Origin: Litorimonas haliclonae
GTDB taxonomy: Bacteria > Pseudomonadota > Alphaproteobacteria > Caulobacterales > Maricaulaceae
Assembly: GCF_965138505.1 (NCBI RefSeq)
Contig: NZ_CBCSCO010000001.1
Span: 372,001 to 436,000 of the forward strand
DNA: 64,000 bases
Direction: 5' to 3'
Below the pieces are notes generated by a model. It was not told the DNA's origin. It did no database searches and was given only the letters and a program-made list of their open reading frames with translations. The translations under genes were made by a program, and so were the position numbers. Shown piece after piece: positions 45,536 through 54,269 of this stretch. Position 1 is the stretch's first letter. Each line of letters opens with the position of its first letter.

Positions 45536-46413
45536 TTAAATGGCTCCAAAAACGCATCGATCTCGGCGAGACTTTCCGGCTCGGTTAGGATGGGGGCATG
45601 ACCAATATTGGGAATAATAACACCCCTGAAATCAGGATGAGACCGGCTCATTTTTTCTAGCGTTTTATCCGATAAAATATCCGAACGCGCGCCTCTGAAA
45701 GTTAAAACTGGAACGGAGCTTAGATTGGCAAAGAGTGGCCACATATCCACAGGCGCAGAAACACTCTCGTCCTCTTTAAATGGATTCGCCAAGGCCGGAT
45801 CATAGGCGAATTCTATGCGCCCGTCAGGCGATTGCCTACAAACCCTTCTGGCGAAATCCATCCAATCTTGAGAGGTGTAAAGGGGGAATACTTCCGTGCT
45901 TTGCTGGGTCTTAATAGCGTCAGCCGCCTCTTCCCACGACGCAAAATCACGGCTCGCGCCGACATATCCTTTTATGCGTTCAAGTCCTTCAGGAGCGATT
46001 TCCGGGCCAATGTCATTTATAACGGCAGCCCTAAATACATCCGGGTTTTGCGACGCCATTATCATCGTCATCAGACCGCCCATAGACGTGCCGATTGGGA
46101 TCACTTTTTTTATACCTAAGTGATCAAGAAGTGTGAACATATCAGCACAATATATCTCTAGGCGATATTGACTGGCATCAGGATCATAGCCAGAACGCCC
46201 GCGACCTCGTTGATCCACTGTGACTACACGGAATCGATCCTGTAAATGCAAAGCTAAATCATGAAAGTCAGCAGAATTTCGCGTCAGGCCATGTAAGCCT
46301 AGAATAACGGGCTTACCTGTCCCGTCATCGTAATCACGCGCATAAAGCGTCAGGCCATCAGAACTTTTGTAGAATATGTCTTGATAGGTTTTAGTCAAAG
46401 AGACGGCCTTCAT
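45532..46413 (-). CDS. Alpha/beta hydrolase (cytoplasmic)
   Basis: The start is uncertain: ATG at 46413 (293 aa) is most natural, while the frame extends to 46470 with further ATGs; all overlap the acyl-CoA synthetase gene. The hydrolase shows LHGLTRNSADFHDLA (oxyanion region), DQRGRGRSGYDPD, nucleophile GTSMGG and C-terminal His in NIGHAPIL. There is no signal peptide. It lies between an acyl-CoA synthetase and an exported hydrolase, so it probably cleaves an ester or lactone on the same catabolic route. Confidence 0.87.
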   Translation of the reverse strand: MKAVSLTKTYQDIFYKSSDGLTLYARDYDDGTGKPVILGLHGLTRNSADFHDLALHLQDRFRVVTVDQRGRGRSGYDPDASQYRLEIYCADMFTLLDHLGIKKVIPIGTSMGGLMTMIMASQNPDVFRAAVINDIGPEIAPEGLERIKGYVGASRDFASWEEAADAIKTQQSTEVFPLYTSQDWMDFARRVCRQSPDGRIEFAYDPALANPFKEDESVSAPVDMWPLFANLSSVPVLTFRGARSDILSDKTLEKMSRSHPDFRGVIIPNIGHAPILTEPESLAEIDAFLEPFK

Positions 46414-47950
46414 ATTTTTTACGGAGTTCGCGTTTGAGGATTTTTCCATTCGGATTTCGAGGAATTTCATCCACTATATCAATATCGACTATTCGTTGTT
46501 GCTTACCCACTTTAGCATTCGTCCAACTGCGCAGCGCCTCTTTATCAATTGACCCATTCTTGGCGGCAATAACGGCGAGCGGAGTTTCGCCCCACTTCTG
46601 GCTTTTTACGCCGACTACAGCGACATCTTTTACATCCTCATGGCAAGCCATAACGGCTTCTATATCCTGCGGATAAACATTTTGTCCGCCGGATAGAATC
46701 ATGTCTTTTTTTCGGTCTACAATGTAGAGGTAACCGTTTTCATCCAAATATCCTATATCCCCGGTGCGAAGCCAATGAACGCCTTGGCTATCCACCCAAA
46801 GGGCTTCTTTTGTAGCTTCATTTTTATTGAAATATTCCGGCATGACGATACGGCCGCAGGAAACAATTTCACCAGCTTGCCCGGTTTTGCATTCTTTATC
46901 CTCTTCATCGAGAATTTTCAGATCGGTTCCCAAGAGCGGAAGCCCTACCGAAGAAAGGCGGCCCGATGCATCCTCTGGATCCAAAGTCGTAATGACGCCC
47001 TCTGTTAGGCCGTAGAGCTCAATTATTCCGCATTCAAACCGATCAAATAACGCCGCTTTAACAGGCTCACGCAAAGGCGAGCCTGCGCTCATCATGCCTT
47101 GGATAGAGCTTGCGTCATACGCTTTATGGTCAAAATCCATCATACGCTCATACAATGTCGGAACCATCGAAAGGTGCGTGATTTTATCCTGTTCAATCCT
47201 GCTCCACAGGTCGGCAGCCTCAAACTTTCCGTTTAATAGAACAGTTCCGCCAGAGAGCATTGTGGAAAGCAGACCAACCCAGGTAATATTTGAATAAAGC
47301 CCGATCGTGACAAGAAAACGCGCCGAGCTATTATACCTCAAGGTTAAGGCCATATCGTAAGCCCAATCGCGACGGCCTTTATGAGTGTGCACAATCCCTT
47401 TGGGTTGCCCCGTCGTACCTGAAGAGTAAATTATATTTAGATAGTCATCTGGTTTTAGATTAACTTCAGGGCGAGATTTACTTTGTTCATTCCGCCAGCC
47501 CTCGAATAAAGGCCAGCCGTAACTATCTGTACCCGCGCAAACGCAGTTTCCAAACGTCTCTTTCGGCAGTTCTGTTTCCAAGCCCACAATACGATCGGCG
47601 TACTCCTCCGAAACAATAATCGCCTTCGCTCCACTATCGAGCACCATATTGAGTATGGCTTCGTCTGACACCGAGACGTTTAAAGGCGCAGACACAAAGC
47701 CCCCTGCCATAATCCCAAATAAAGCTTCCATCATCGGTAGGCCGTTGGACATCAAGACGACGACCCTGTCACCTTTTCTTAGACCCATCTCTATCAATCC
47801 ATTTGCGACTTGATAGGTTCGTTCATTGAAGCCTTTCCAAGACAAAGTTTCTGTCTCTGCTATGACAGCGGGTTTCTCCGCCCGCCATTTTCCGTGCAGA
47901 GCAAAGATGTCTGGCAACAATGGATCAGTTGAATGAATTATTTTAGGCAC
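46391..47950 (-). CDS. AMP-dependent acyl-CoA synthetase (FadD-like)
   Basis: This 519-aa enzyme activates a carboxylic acid to its CoA thioester. Class I adenylate-forming motifs are present: A3 IIYSSGTTGQPKGIVHTHKG, A5-like LYGLTEGVIT, the LRTGDIGYLDENGYLYIVDRKKD block (A7/A8) and the catalytic Lys in NPNGKILKRELR. It is the first gene of a minus-strand operon with two hydrolases and an MFS transporter, divergent from the TetR regulator by 79 bp. The substrate is unknown; the island suggests an acid released from an ester, possibly branched or cyclic. Confidence 0.92.
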   Translation of the reverse strand: MPKIIHSTDPLLPDIFALHGKWRAEKPAVIAETETLSWKGFNERTYQVANGLIEMGLRKGDRVVVLMSNGLPMMEALFGIMAGGFVSAPLNVSVSDEAILNMVLDSGAKAIIVSEEYADRIVGLETELPKETFGNCVCAGTDSYGWPLFEGWRNEQSKSRPEVNLKPDDYLNIIYSSGTTGQPKGIVHTHKGRRDWAYDMALTLRYNSSARFLVTIGLYSNITWVGLLSTMLSGGTVLLNGKFEAADLWSRIEQDKITHLSMVPTLYERMMDFDHKAYDASSIQGMMSAGSPLREPVKAALFDRFECGIIELYGLTEGVITTLDPEDASGRLSSVGLPLLGTDLKILDEEDKECKTGQAGEIVSCGRIVMPEYFNKNEATKEALWVDSQGVHWLRTGDIGYLDENGYLYIVDRKKDMILSGGQNVYPQDIEAVMACHEDVKDVAVVGVKSQKWGETPLAVIAAKNGSIDKEALRSWTNAKVGKQQRIVDIDIVDEIPRNPNGKILKRELRKKYEGRLFD

Positions 47951-48029
47951 AATATGACTCGTAAAGTTTGACCCGCATGAAAGAGGGCAGCATAATCAAA
48001 TTAATTTTTTGACGGACGGGAGATATCAA

Positions 48030-48698
48030 TTGGCGAACTCTGCCAAAACAACCAAGCAGAAGCTCTCGCGCAAAACCCGTATACTGAATGCGGCTGAGGC
48101 CTTGTTCGCGCAATTTGGGTATGATGCTGTGACCTTGCGCCAAATCACGAAGCTGGCCGGAGTTGATGTCGCTTTGGCCAATTATCACTTTGGACCGAAA
48201 CGTGATCTGTTCAACGCTGTCTTGGAACGCCGCGCCGATGTTTTGAATAATGCCCGTCATACCGCGCTGGATGAATGTCTGGCCGCCGCCGGAGATCAAC
48301 CTCCCACGGTCGACGCCATTATCGACGCCTATCTTGGGCCGTTGGGCGAGATCCACAATTCGGCGGATGAAGGATGGCAGCATTATCTGGCGTTGATTGC
48401 GTATGTGAATAACTCCCATGAATATGGCGGAGAGTTTATGACCCAGTTCTTCAACCCGCTGGTGAGGCGTTTTATCGATGCTCTCCGACTGGCTTTGCCG
48501 GAGGCCGATGAAAAAGCGATTTACTGGTCCTATCATTATCTATCCGGCGCGCTCACATTGACATTTGCGGACACAGGACGACTGGACGTCTTGTCAGACG
48601 GTTCGACTTCCTCTTCCGACACTGAGTTGGGCTATGCGCATATGAGCTCTTTTGTTACCGCTGGTATCAAAGCTATATGCGCACAGAAGTCCCCTTAG
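48030..48698 (+). CDS. TetR/AcrR-family transcriptional regulator
   Basis: I prefer the TTG at 48030 (222 aa), which has GGGAGA at 48018-48023; a longer frame opens at TTG 48009. The N-terminal helix-turn-helix is typical: RKTRILNAAEALFAQFGYDAVTLRQITKLAGVDVALANYHFGPKRDLFNAVL. The C-terminal ligand domain is of the kind common in lipid and fatty-acid-type regulators. It is divergent from the acyl-CoA synthetase operon and convergent with the second TonB receptor (4-bp overlap). Two tandem TetR-like palindromes lie upstream of that receptor at 50981-51013, so it probably represses the island. Confidence 0.9.
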   Translation: MANSAKTTKQKLSRKTRILNAAEALFAQFGYDAVTLRQITKLAGVDVALANYHFGPKRDLFNAVLERRADVLNNARHTALDECLAAAGDQPPTVDAIIDAYLGPLGEIHNSADEGWQHYLALIAYVNNSHEYGGEFMTQFFNPLVRRFIDALRLALPEADEKAIYWSYHYLSGALTLTFADTGRLDVLSDGSTSSSDTELGYAHMSSFVTAGIKAICAQKSP

Positions 48699-50953
48699 TA
48701 CTTAAAACCGATAGACGCCGTGACCGTGCGCGGGGCGCGATAGAACACGGAGTAAGCTGAGTCCGCTCCTAACTGGCTAGGCGTTACAAAGTTATAGGCC
48801 GCAACGCGGGCGCGCTCGTCTGTGAGGTTTCGGCCATGAATGCCGAAGTCCCAACGGCCACTCTCGCTCGTCCAGTTCACGCCGAGGTCAAAGACCGTGT
48901 AGGCATCCGGATCGAGAGCCGGTCCGCCGTCGGGGAAGACGGGATTTGTTCCCGCCGCAAATCCAGGGTTGGGAACGTTAAACAAGAAGTATTCGTCTCG
49001 GTAAGACGCTGACCCGGTGAATAAAAGCGATCCCATTTGGTCAAGATCGTAATTATAGTTGAAGCCAAACCGGCTTGTGAATTCTGGCGTATTTTGCGTC
49101 ACAAAACCATCAGAAATATCGACGCCTGCCGAAATGATTTCTTCAATTTCAGCGTCGATATACCCCGCCACTGCTGTCAGGGAGAAATTATCTGACAGGG
49201 CGAGACTCCCCTCGAACTCAATCCCTTTATATTTGGACTTACCCGCATTAAAAACGGAGGAAATAAAGGTATCATTTGTCCCGTCATTATCGGCATCGAC
49301 GCCTTGCTGGACGGTAATTTGTTGATCTTTATAGTCCGCAATAAATCCGGCGAGAGAGTAAGTAAGGCGATTCTGCACTAAAGATCCTTTCAGACCGACT
49401 TCATAACTATCAACGGTTTCTGATCCGAATCCTTCACGTGATAGTCCTGTTGGGTCCAAATCCGCCCTTGCTCTAGGATCAAATCCGCCCGCTTTGATGC
49501 CTTGGGAATAGGAGCCGTATATATTCGTGTTTTCGGTGATGTCGTAATTCACAGCTATACGAGGCGAGAAGTCCGTATCCTTTCGCTCCAGGCCTTCATA
49601 GCCAGTCTGTGTTGCGAGAAAGACTCCAGTGTTATCGGGATCAAAGGCCGGAGAACCGAGACCTAGATATAGGTCCCGAGTGACATCTGCGACTGTTTTG
49701 TCTTCGGTATAACGTCCACCCAATGAGACGCTGAGCGCATCTGTCACGTCATAGGTGAAGTCAGCATAGGCAGAGATATTTTCCTTCTGTTGGTCGCCCG
49801 CTTGGTAAATCGTTAGGCCCAACGAGCTTAAGACAAGGTCAAAATCACCATCTGCTGATCCGTCTAAATAATATAGACCTGCGACACCGGAAAGTCTGTC
49901 ATTAGAATACAGAACCTGAAACTCTTGGCTGAATTGGTCGTCAGCATAGTTGGCAGGAACGTCGAAATCCTGTTGCGGTAGAGCGTCAAAGTCAATCGGC
50001 GTAACAGTCACGCCTTCACGGTAAGCCGTAATAGATTTAAACGTAAAATTCTCGTTTGCCTCCCAGGACGCAGTTAATGACACGCCTTTGGTTTCGACTT
50101 CATTTCTGTCGCCTAGGCCGGCGCGCGTGTCATATTCGCTTTCTGTGACCGGAATCGTTCCGTCACCGCTTGGTAACAGACGGTGACCATGTTTGGCGTT
50201 GGACTCGTCTTTCGTATAATCACCTGCAAGTCGAATATTGACAGAATCTGTTGGGTTCCACTCCGCGCTGGCTCGAGCCGCGAAGATGTCTTTGTTATAA
50301 TGATCCGCCCCGGTGTTTAAGTTTTGGCCGAACCCGTCCCGGCGATAATTTGCGACGGCGCCGCCAATAGCGAAAGTGTCGGATACGGGAACCGAGCCGG
50401 AAATGATTTGGTCAAATTGGTTATAGTTTCCGACGTTCACGCGAGCGTTTAGCTCTGGCTCTTGCATGTTAAGGCTTTTCGTAACGTATTTTATGGCTCC
50501 GCCAATGGTGTTTCGCCCGTAAAGCGTCCCTTGTGGTCCGCGCAACACTTCGATGCGCTCAACATCAAAGATGTCCAAAACCGCGCCTTGCGGACGGGCG
50601 ATATAGACATCGTCGACATAGATACCGACACCAGGCTCGAAACCCCAAAGCGGATCTTGTTGGCCCACGCCGCGAATAAAGGCGATCAAGGTTGAGTTAG
50701 ATCCCCTGGCCGCTTCAATAGTCGTGTTTGGCGTTAATTTTTGGATGTCAGTGATGTCGACGGCGCCGATATCTTCGAGGAAATCTCCTGACACAGCCGT
50801 GACGGAGATAGGTACGTCCTGAATACTTTGTTCGCGGCGCTGTGCGGTGACAACGATTTCATCATTGTTTTGGGCGAAGGCCGGATCGGTAATTGTCATA
50901 GCCGCTAAGACAAAAACGGATGACGAGAGTTTCAGCGCGAGACTGGTTTTCAT
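48695..50953 (-). CDS. TonB-dependent receptor (752 aa)
   Basis: This outer-membrane transporter has a signal peptide (about 1-27, ending DPAFAQ) and a TonB-box-like EIVVTAQRREQSIQDVPISVT. The plug domain contains STLIAFIRGVGQQDP and GPQGTLYGRNTIGGAIKYVT, and a 22-strand barrel ends in TASIGFKY. This type, with QRREQSIQDVPISVTA, is abundant in alphaproteobacteria that use lipids, terpenoids and steroids. The promoter carries two TetR-type operators. It is convergent with the TetR gene and divergent from the CaiB-type gene. Confidence 0.93.
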   Translation of the reverse strand: MKTSLALKLSSSVFVLAAMTITDPAFAQNNDEIVVTAQRREQSIQDVPISVTAVSGDFLEDIGAVDITDIQKLTPNTTIEAARGSNSTLIAFIRGVGQQDPLWGFEPGVGIYVDDVYIARPQGAVLDIFDVERIEVLRGPQGTLYGRNTIGGAIKYVTKSLNMQEPELNARVNVGNYNQFDQIISGSVPVSDTFAIGGAVANYRRDGFGQNLNTGADHYNKDIFAARASAEWNPTDSVNIRLAGDYTKDESNAKHGHRLLPSGDGTIPVTESEYDTRAGLGDRNEVETKGVSLTASWEANENFTFKSITAYREGVTVTPIDFDALPQQDFDVPANYADDQFSQEFQVLYSNDRLSGVAGLYYLDGSADGDFDLVLSSLGLTIYQAGDQQKENISAYADFTYDVTDALSVSLGGRYTEDKTVADVTRDLYLGLGSPAFDPDNTGVFLATQTGYEGLERKDTDFSPRIAVNYDITENTNIYGSYSQGIKAGGFDPRARADLDPTGLSREGFGSETVDSYEVGLKGSLVQNRLTYSLAGFIADYKDQQITVQQGVDADNDGTNDTFISSVFNAGKSKYKGIEFEGSLALSDNFSLTAVAGYIDAEIEEIISAGVDISDGFVTQNTPEFTSRFGFNYNYDLDQMGSLLFTGSASYRDEYFLFNVPNPGFAAGTNPVFPDGGPALDPDAYTVFDLGVNWTSESGRWDFGIHGRNLTDERARVAAYNFVTPSQLGADSAYSVFYRAPRTVTASIGFKY

Positions 50954-50980
50954 AATTATTCCCCATGGAGCGACGCTAAT

Positions 50981-51013
50981 TTCAACAAGCGTTCAATTTC
51001 AACGCTTGTTGAA
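50981..51013. promoter_or_regulatory. Two tandem TetR-type operator palindromes
   Basis: Site 1 is TTCAAC AAGC GTTCAA (50981-50996) and site 2 is TTCAAC GCTT GTTGAA (50998-51013). Each is a 6-4-6 palindrome; site 2 is perfect and site 1 differs at one base. Together they also form a perfect 13-bp inverted repeat (50981-50993 with 51001-51013). They lie 28-60 bp upstream of the TonB-receptor start, where a promoter is expected, so a bound TetR repressor would block it. A related partial site (GTTATTCAATAA) follows near 51042. Confidence 0.75.
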
Positions 51014-51161
51014 TAACAGGGAATGGATATTTGTCAAGAATAGTTATTCAATAAGATTTTTGACTTAGGTTTATAAGTTTTCGACTACGCCCTAAATAAA
51101 TATCTTTGTGTATATACGAAATTCCATATGCAAAACTTCCAACGAATAAACAGGAAAACTT

Positions 51162-52292
51162 ATGTCCGCTCCTCTCTCAGGCTACAGGCTAATAGAACTC
51201 GCCGGAATCGGTCCCTGCCCTTATGCTGGGATGGTTCTAGCCGATATGGGCGCAGAAGTTATTTTGGTTTGCCGCCCGGGTGGGATCAATTTTCCTGACA
51301 TCGCTCATCGCGGCAAACGCATGATCACACTGGATCTGCAAAAGTCGGAGGGCGTAGCGGTTCTCTTGGACCTCGTCAAAACAGCCGATGGGCTATTCGA
51401 AGGATTGCGGCCCGGAGTGACTGAGCGCTTAGGAGTTGCGCCAGAAGACTGCCACTCCGTAAACCCAAAACTTGTCTATGGCCGGATGACGGGTTGGGGA
51501 CAAAACGGGCCGTGGGCGGCAAAGGCCGGTCACGACATAAATTACATTGGTTTATCTGGAGCGCTTTATGCAATGGGCAAAGAGGGTGAAGTGCCTCCTG
51601 TCCCGCTCAACCTGATCGGTGATTACGGGGGTGGAAGCCTTTTTCTCGTCGCCGGCATGCTCGCAGGTCTGCTGCAAGCCGAGAAAACAGGTAGAGGCGA
51701 GATAGTGGATGCCGCAATGATTGACGGCGCCTCTTCTCTCATGACGTTATTTTATACGCTATCAGGACTTGGGCGGTGGACGCCCCGGCGGGAGAAAAAC
51801 CTACTTGACGGCGCCATGCCATATTATCGTTGCTATAAAACGTCAGATGATCAATTCATGGCCGTCGGGTGTATCGAGCCGCAATTCTTTGCTCAAATGC
51901 TGTCGCTATTGAAAATTGATCCGCAAGAGTTTGGGCGACAAAATGAGACGGCTCGGCATGCAGAACAGCAAACAAAGCTGGAAGCAATATTTGCGTCCAA
52001 AACGCGCGACGACTGGGCAGAAATTTTTGATGGGTCAGACGCTTGCGTCACGCCTGTGCTGTCCTACGCCGAAGCCGCAGAGCATCCCCAAATGGCAGCG
52101 CGTGGTGGATTGAATTCGTCGGGTCCATTTACTCACCCTCGGAGCGCACCTGTTTTTGGCGCGCTAGAACCACATATTCCTCCAGACGTGCCCATGCCTA
52201 ATCAGGACATGCACGCCCTGTTTTCCGAGCTTGGGTATTCAAAAGAAAAAATAAAAAGCTTAACAGACGAGAAAATTACGCCTCGGACGTAA
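51162..52292 (+). CDS. CaiB/BaiF CoA-transferase family protein (alpha-methylacyl-CoA racemase-like)
   Basis: This 376-aa cytoplasmic protein is a class III CoA-transferase-fold enzyme. The N-terminal GYRLIELAGIGPCPYAGMVLADMGAEVI, GLRPGVTERLG, RMTGWGQNGPWAAKAGHDINYIGLSG and VDAAMIDGASSL (catalytic Asp) match alpha-methylacyl-CoA racemases better than CaiB or formyl-CoA transferases. It would epimerise 2-methylacyl-CoA, a step needed when branched or isoprenoid side chains enter beta-oxidation. It is divergent from the TonB receptor across the TetR operators and convergent with mmsB. Confidence 0.88.
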   Translation: MSAPLSGYRLIELAGIGPCPYAGMVLADMGAEVILVCRPGGINFPDIAHRGKRMITLDLQKSEGVAVLLDLVKTADGLFEGLRPGVTERLGVAPEDCHSVNPKLVYGRMTGWGQNGPWAAKAGHDINYIGLSGALYAMGKEGEVPPVPLNLIGDYGGGSLFLVAGMLAGLLQAEKTGRGEIVDAAMIDGASSLMTLFYTLSGLGRWTPRREKNLLDGAMPYYRCYKTSDDQFMAVGCIEPQFFAQMLSLLKIDPQEFGRQNETARHAEQQTKLEAIFASKTRDDWAEIFDGSDACVTPVLSYAEAAEHPQMAARGGLNSSGPFTHPRSAPVFGALEPHIPPDVPMPNQDMHALFSELGYSKEKIKSLTDEKITPRT

Positions 52293-52299
52293 ACCGCCC

Positions 52300-53190
52300 T
52301 CAAAGCGATCCTTTGATCAATTTCATCACACCGGAAAAGTCGAGATCATCTTTTCCGGCCGCTTCCATCAACGCATATAAAGCTTCCGACTGAGCTCCTA
52401 ACGGCGTTGAAACTCGGGCCGTGCTGGCCGCTTCTTGCGCCAAACGCAAATCTTTTAGCATCATTCCAGCTGCAAACCCTGGGGCGTAGTCTTTGTTAGA
52501 AGGCGCGCTTGGAACGGGCCCCGGAGCCGGACAATAACTTGTCATAGACCAGTTTTGGCCGGAGGCTGTAGAGCTAATATCGTAGAAGGTCTGCGCATCA
52601 AGACCAAGTTTCTCAGCCAAGTTAAAGGCCTCGCAAGTGCCGATCATATGAATACCGAGCAGCATATTATTACAGACTTTGGCGACCTGACCGTTCCCGG
52701 CCTCCCCGGCGTGGAAAACATTTTTGCCCATGTGATCCAGGATTGGTTTGGCTTGATCATAAGCCGACTTTTCACCGCCGCACATGAATGTAAGAGAGCC
52801 AGCAGCGGCGCCGCCAACGCCGCCGGACACAGGCGCGTCCATCATGGAAAAGCCATTTGCTTCGGCTTTCGCTATCACGTCGCGTGCCGTGGGAACGTCT
52901 ATAGTCGAGGAATCAATGAAGAGCGCCCCTTCTTTTGCATTAGCAAAGACACCGTCTTCACTCGTATAGACGGTGCGAACATGTTTCCCGGCCGGAAGCA
53001 TAGTGACCACGACATCTGCTTCTGACACAGCACTTCTAATGTCTTTTGCAGCTTTGCATCCCGCCTTAACAGCATTGGAAACAGCATCATCAGATAGGTC
53101 AAATGCACGGACGTCATAATCTGCTTTGGCCAGATTGGTGGCCATGCCAATGCCCATATTGCCAAGGCCGATAAATGCGATTGTTGTCAT
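52300..53190 (-). CDS. mmsB: 3-hydroxyisobutyrate dehydrogenase
   Basis: This 296-aa NAD-dependent enzyme oxidises 3-hydroxyisobutyrate to methylmalonate semialdehyde in valine catabolism. The N-terminal Rossmann motif IGLGNMGIGMATNL, FIDSSTIDVPTAR, DAPVSGGVGGAAAGSLTFMCGG and the catalytic Lys region GQVAKVCNNMLLGIHM are all present. It is the last gene of the operon mmsA, acyl-CoA dehydrogenase, hydroxyisobutyryl-CoA hydrolase, mmsB. Confidence 0.95.
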   Translation of the reverse strand: MTTIAFIGLGNMGIGMATNLAKADYDVRAFDLSDDAVSNAVKAGCKAAKDIRSAVSEADVVVTMLPAGKHVRTVYTSEDGVFANAKEGALFIDSSTIDVPTARDVIAKAEANGFSMMDAPVSGGVGGAAAGSLTFMCGGEKSAYDQAKPILDHMGKNVFHAGEAGNGQVAKVCNNMLLGIHMIGTCEAFNLAEKLGLDAQTFYDISSTASGQNWSMTSYCPAPGPVPSAPSNKDYAPGFAAGMMLKDLRLAQEAASTARVSTPLGAQSEALYALMEAAGKDDLDFSGVMKLIKGSL

Positions 53191-53219
53191 GTCGTTTCCT
53201 TTTGGAGGAGTCTAAGAGT

Positions 53220-54266
53220 CTAGTTCAAAAATTTTAGGGGCGGATTAGCAGTGGTTTTAAAAAGCCTATCCACCTGCTCGTCAGTCACGGCCTCCGCGCT
53301 TTCATGAGACCATTTTGGATTGCGGTCTTTATCAATGAGCTGCGCCCGAATGCCTTCGTAAAAATCTTGGGTTTTAAGGAAGTTTAGGGACAGGTCGAGT
53401 TCCTGCGTCATGGCCTCTTTAAAGCTTAAATCCAGGCCGCGTTTAATCGCTTCGAAGGTTACACTCAGCGCGAGGGGACTTTTCTTACGCAAATTTGCGG
53501 CCTGTTTCTCAGCCCATTCCCCGCTCATTCCGTCGAGAGCGTTTAAAATGCTTGGGACATCTTTTTCGTTAAAGGCGGTTAGAGCGGCCGGAAGGTCTGC
53601 ATCCATAGGACCTTTTTCGTGAAACTTATCTAGCACGGCTATAACGGCATTGTCCGAACCATCAAGATCGGCTTCGCCGAGCGCTTTTATAAACCATTCA
53701 TGTTTATCTGACGGTATGTATCCATTCGCCACGCCAATTTCCAACGCTTCAGCGGTTTTCAAACGCGCGCCAGTCAGGCCAAGCCATTGCCCGATATCCA
53801 AACCCAAACGCGGCAGAAAATAAGTACCGCCAACATCCGGAAAGTAGCCAATGCCCGTTTCCGGCATCGCAAAGAGCGTATTATCTCCGGCAATGCGGTG
53901 CTGACCATGTACGGAGAGGCCTACGCCGCCGCCCATAACAACACCGTCAATCAAGGTAATATAAGGCTTTGAGTAGCGTTGAATAAGCTCATTCAAAGCA
54001 TATTCTTCTCTCCAAAACTGCTCGGCCCGATCATCTCCCGCTTTGCCACTATCGTGAAGCAGAATAACATCTCCGCCAGCGCAAAAGCCGCGATCGCCTG
54101 CACCGTCAATCAGCACGGCGCCAATTTTGTCGTCCTTTTCCCATTCCAATAAAAGCCGAGTCAGCTCCGCGCACATTTCATGAGTTAGGGCGTTAAGCGC
54201 TTTTGGACGGTTCAAAGTGATATGTCCGAGATTTCCTCGAACATTGGAAATAATTTGTTCAGTCAT
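53220..54266 (-). CDS. 3-hydroxyisobutyryl-CoA hydrolase (enoyl-CoA hydratase/isomerase family)
   Basis: This 348-aa crotonase-fold enzyme has the oxyanion segment FCAGGDVILLHDSGKAGD and the conserved GGGVGLSVHGQHRIAGDNTLFAMPE (residues about 110-135) with a catalytic Glu. PDVGGTYFLPRL and a long C-terminal helical part distinguish HIBCH from hydratases. In the valine pathway it frees 3-hydroxyisobutyrate from its CoA ester for mmsB. It starts 3 bp after the acyl-CoA dehydrogenase gene. Confidence 0.92.
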   Translation of the reverse strand: MTEQIISNVRGNLGHITLNRPKALNALTHEMCAELTRLLLEWEKDDKIGAVLIDGAGDRGFCAGGDVILLHDSGKAGDDRAEQFWREEYALNELIQRYSKPYITLIDGVVMGGGVGLSVHGQHRIAGDNTLFAMPETGIGYFPDVGGTYFLPRLGLDIGQWLGLTGARLKTAEALEIGVANGYIPSDKHEWFIKALGEADLDGSDNAVIAVLDKFHEKGPMDADLPAALTAFNEKDVPSILNALDGMSGEWAEKQAANLRKKSPLALSVTFEAIKRGLDLSFKEAMTQELDLSLNFLKTQDFYEGIRAQLIDKDRNPKWSHESAEAVTDEQVDRLFKTTANPPLKFLN

Positions 54267-54269
54267 AAT

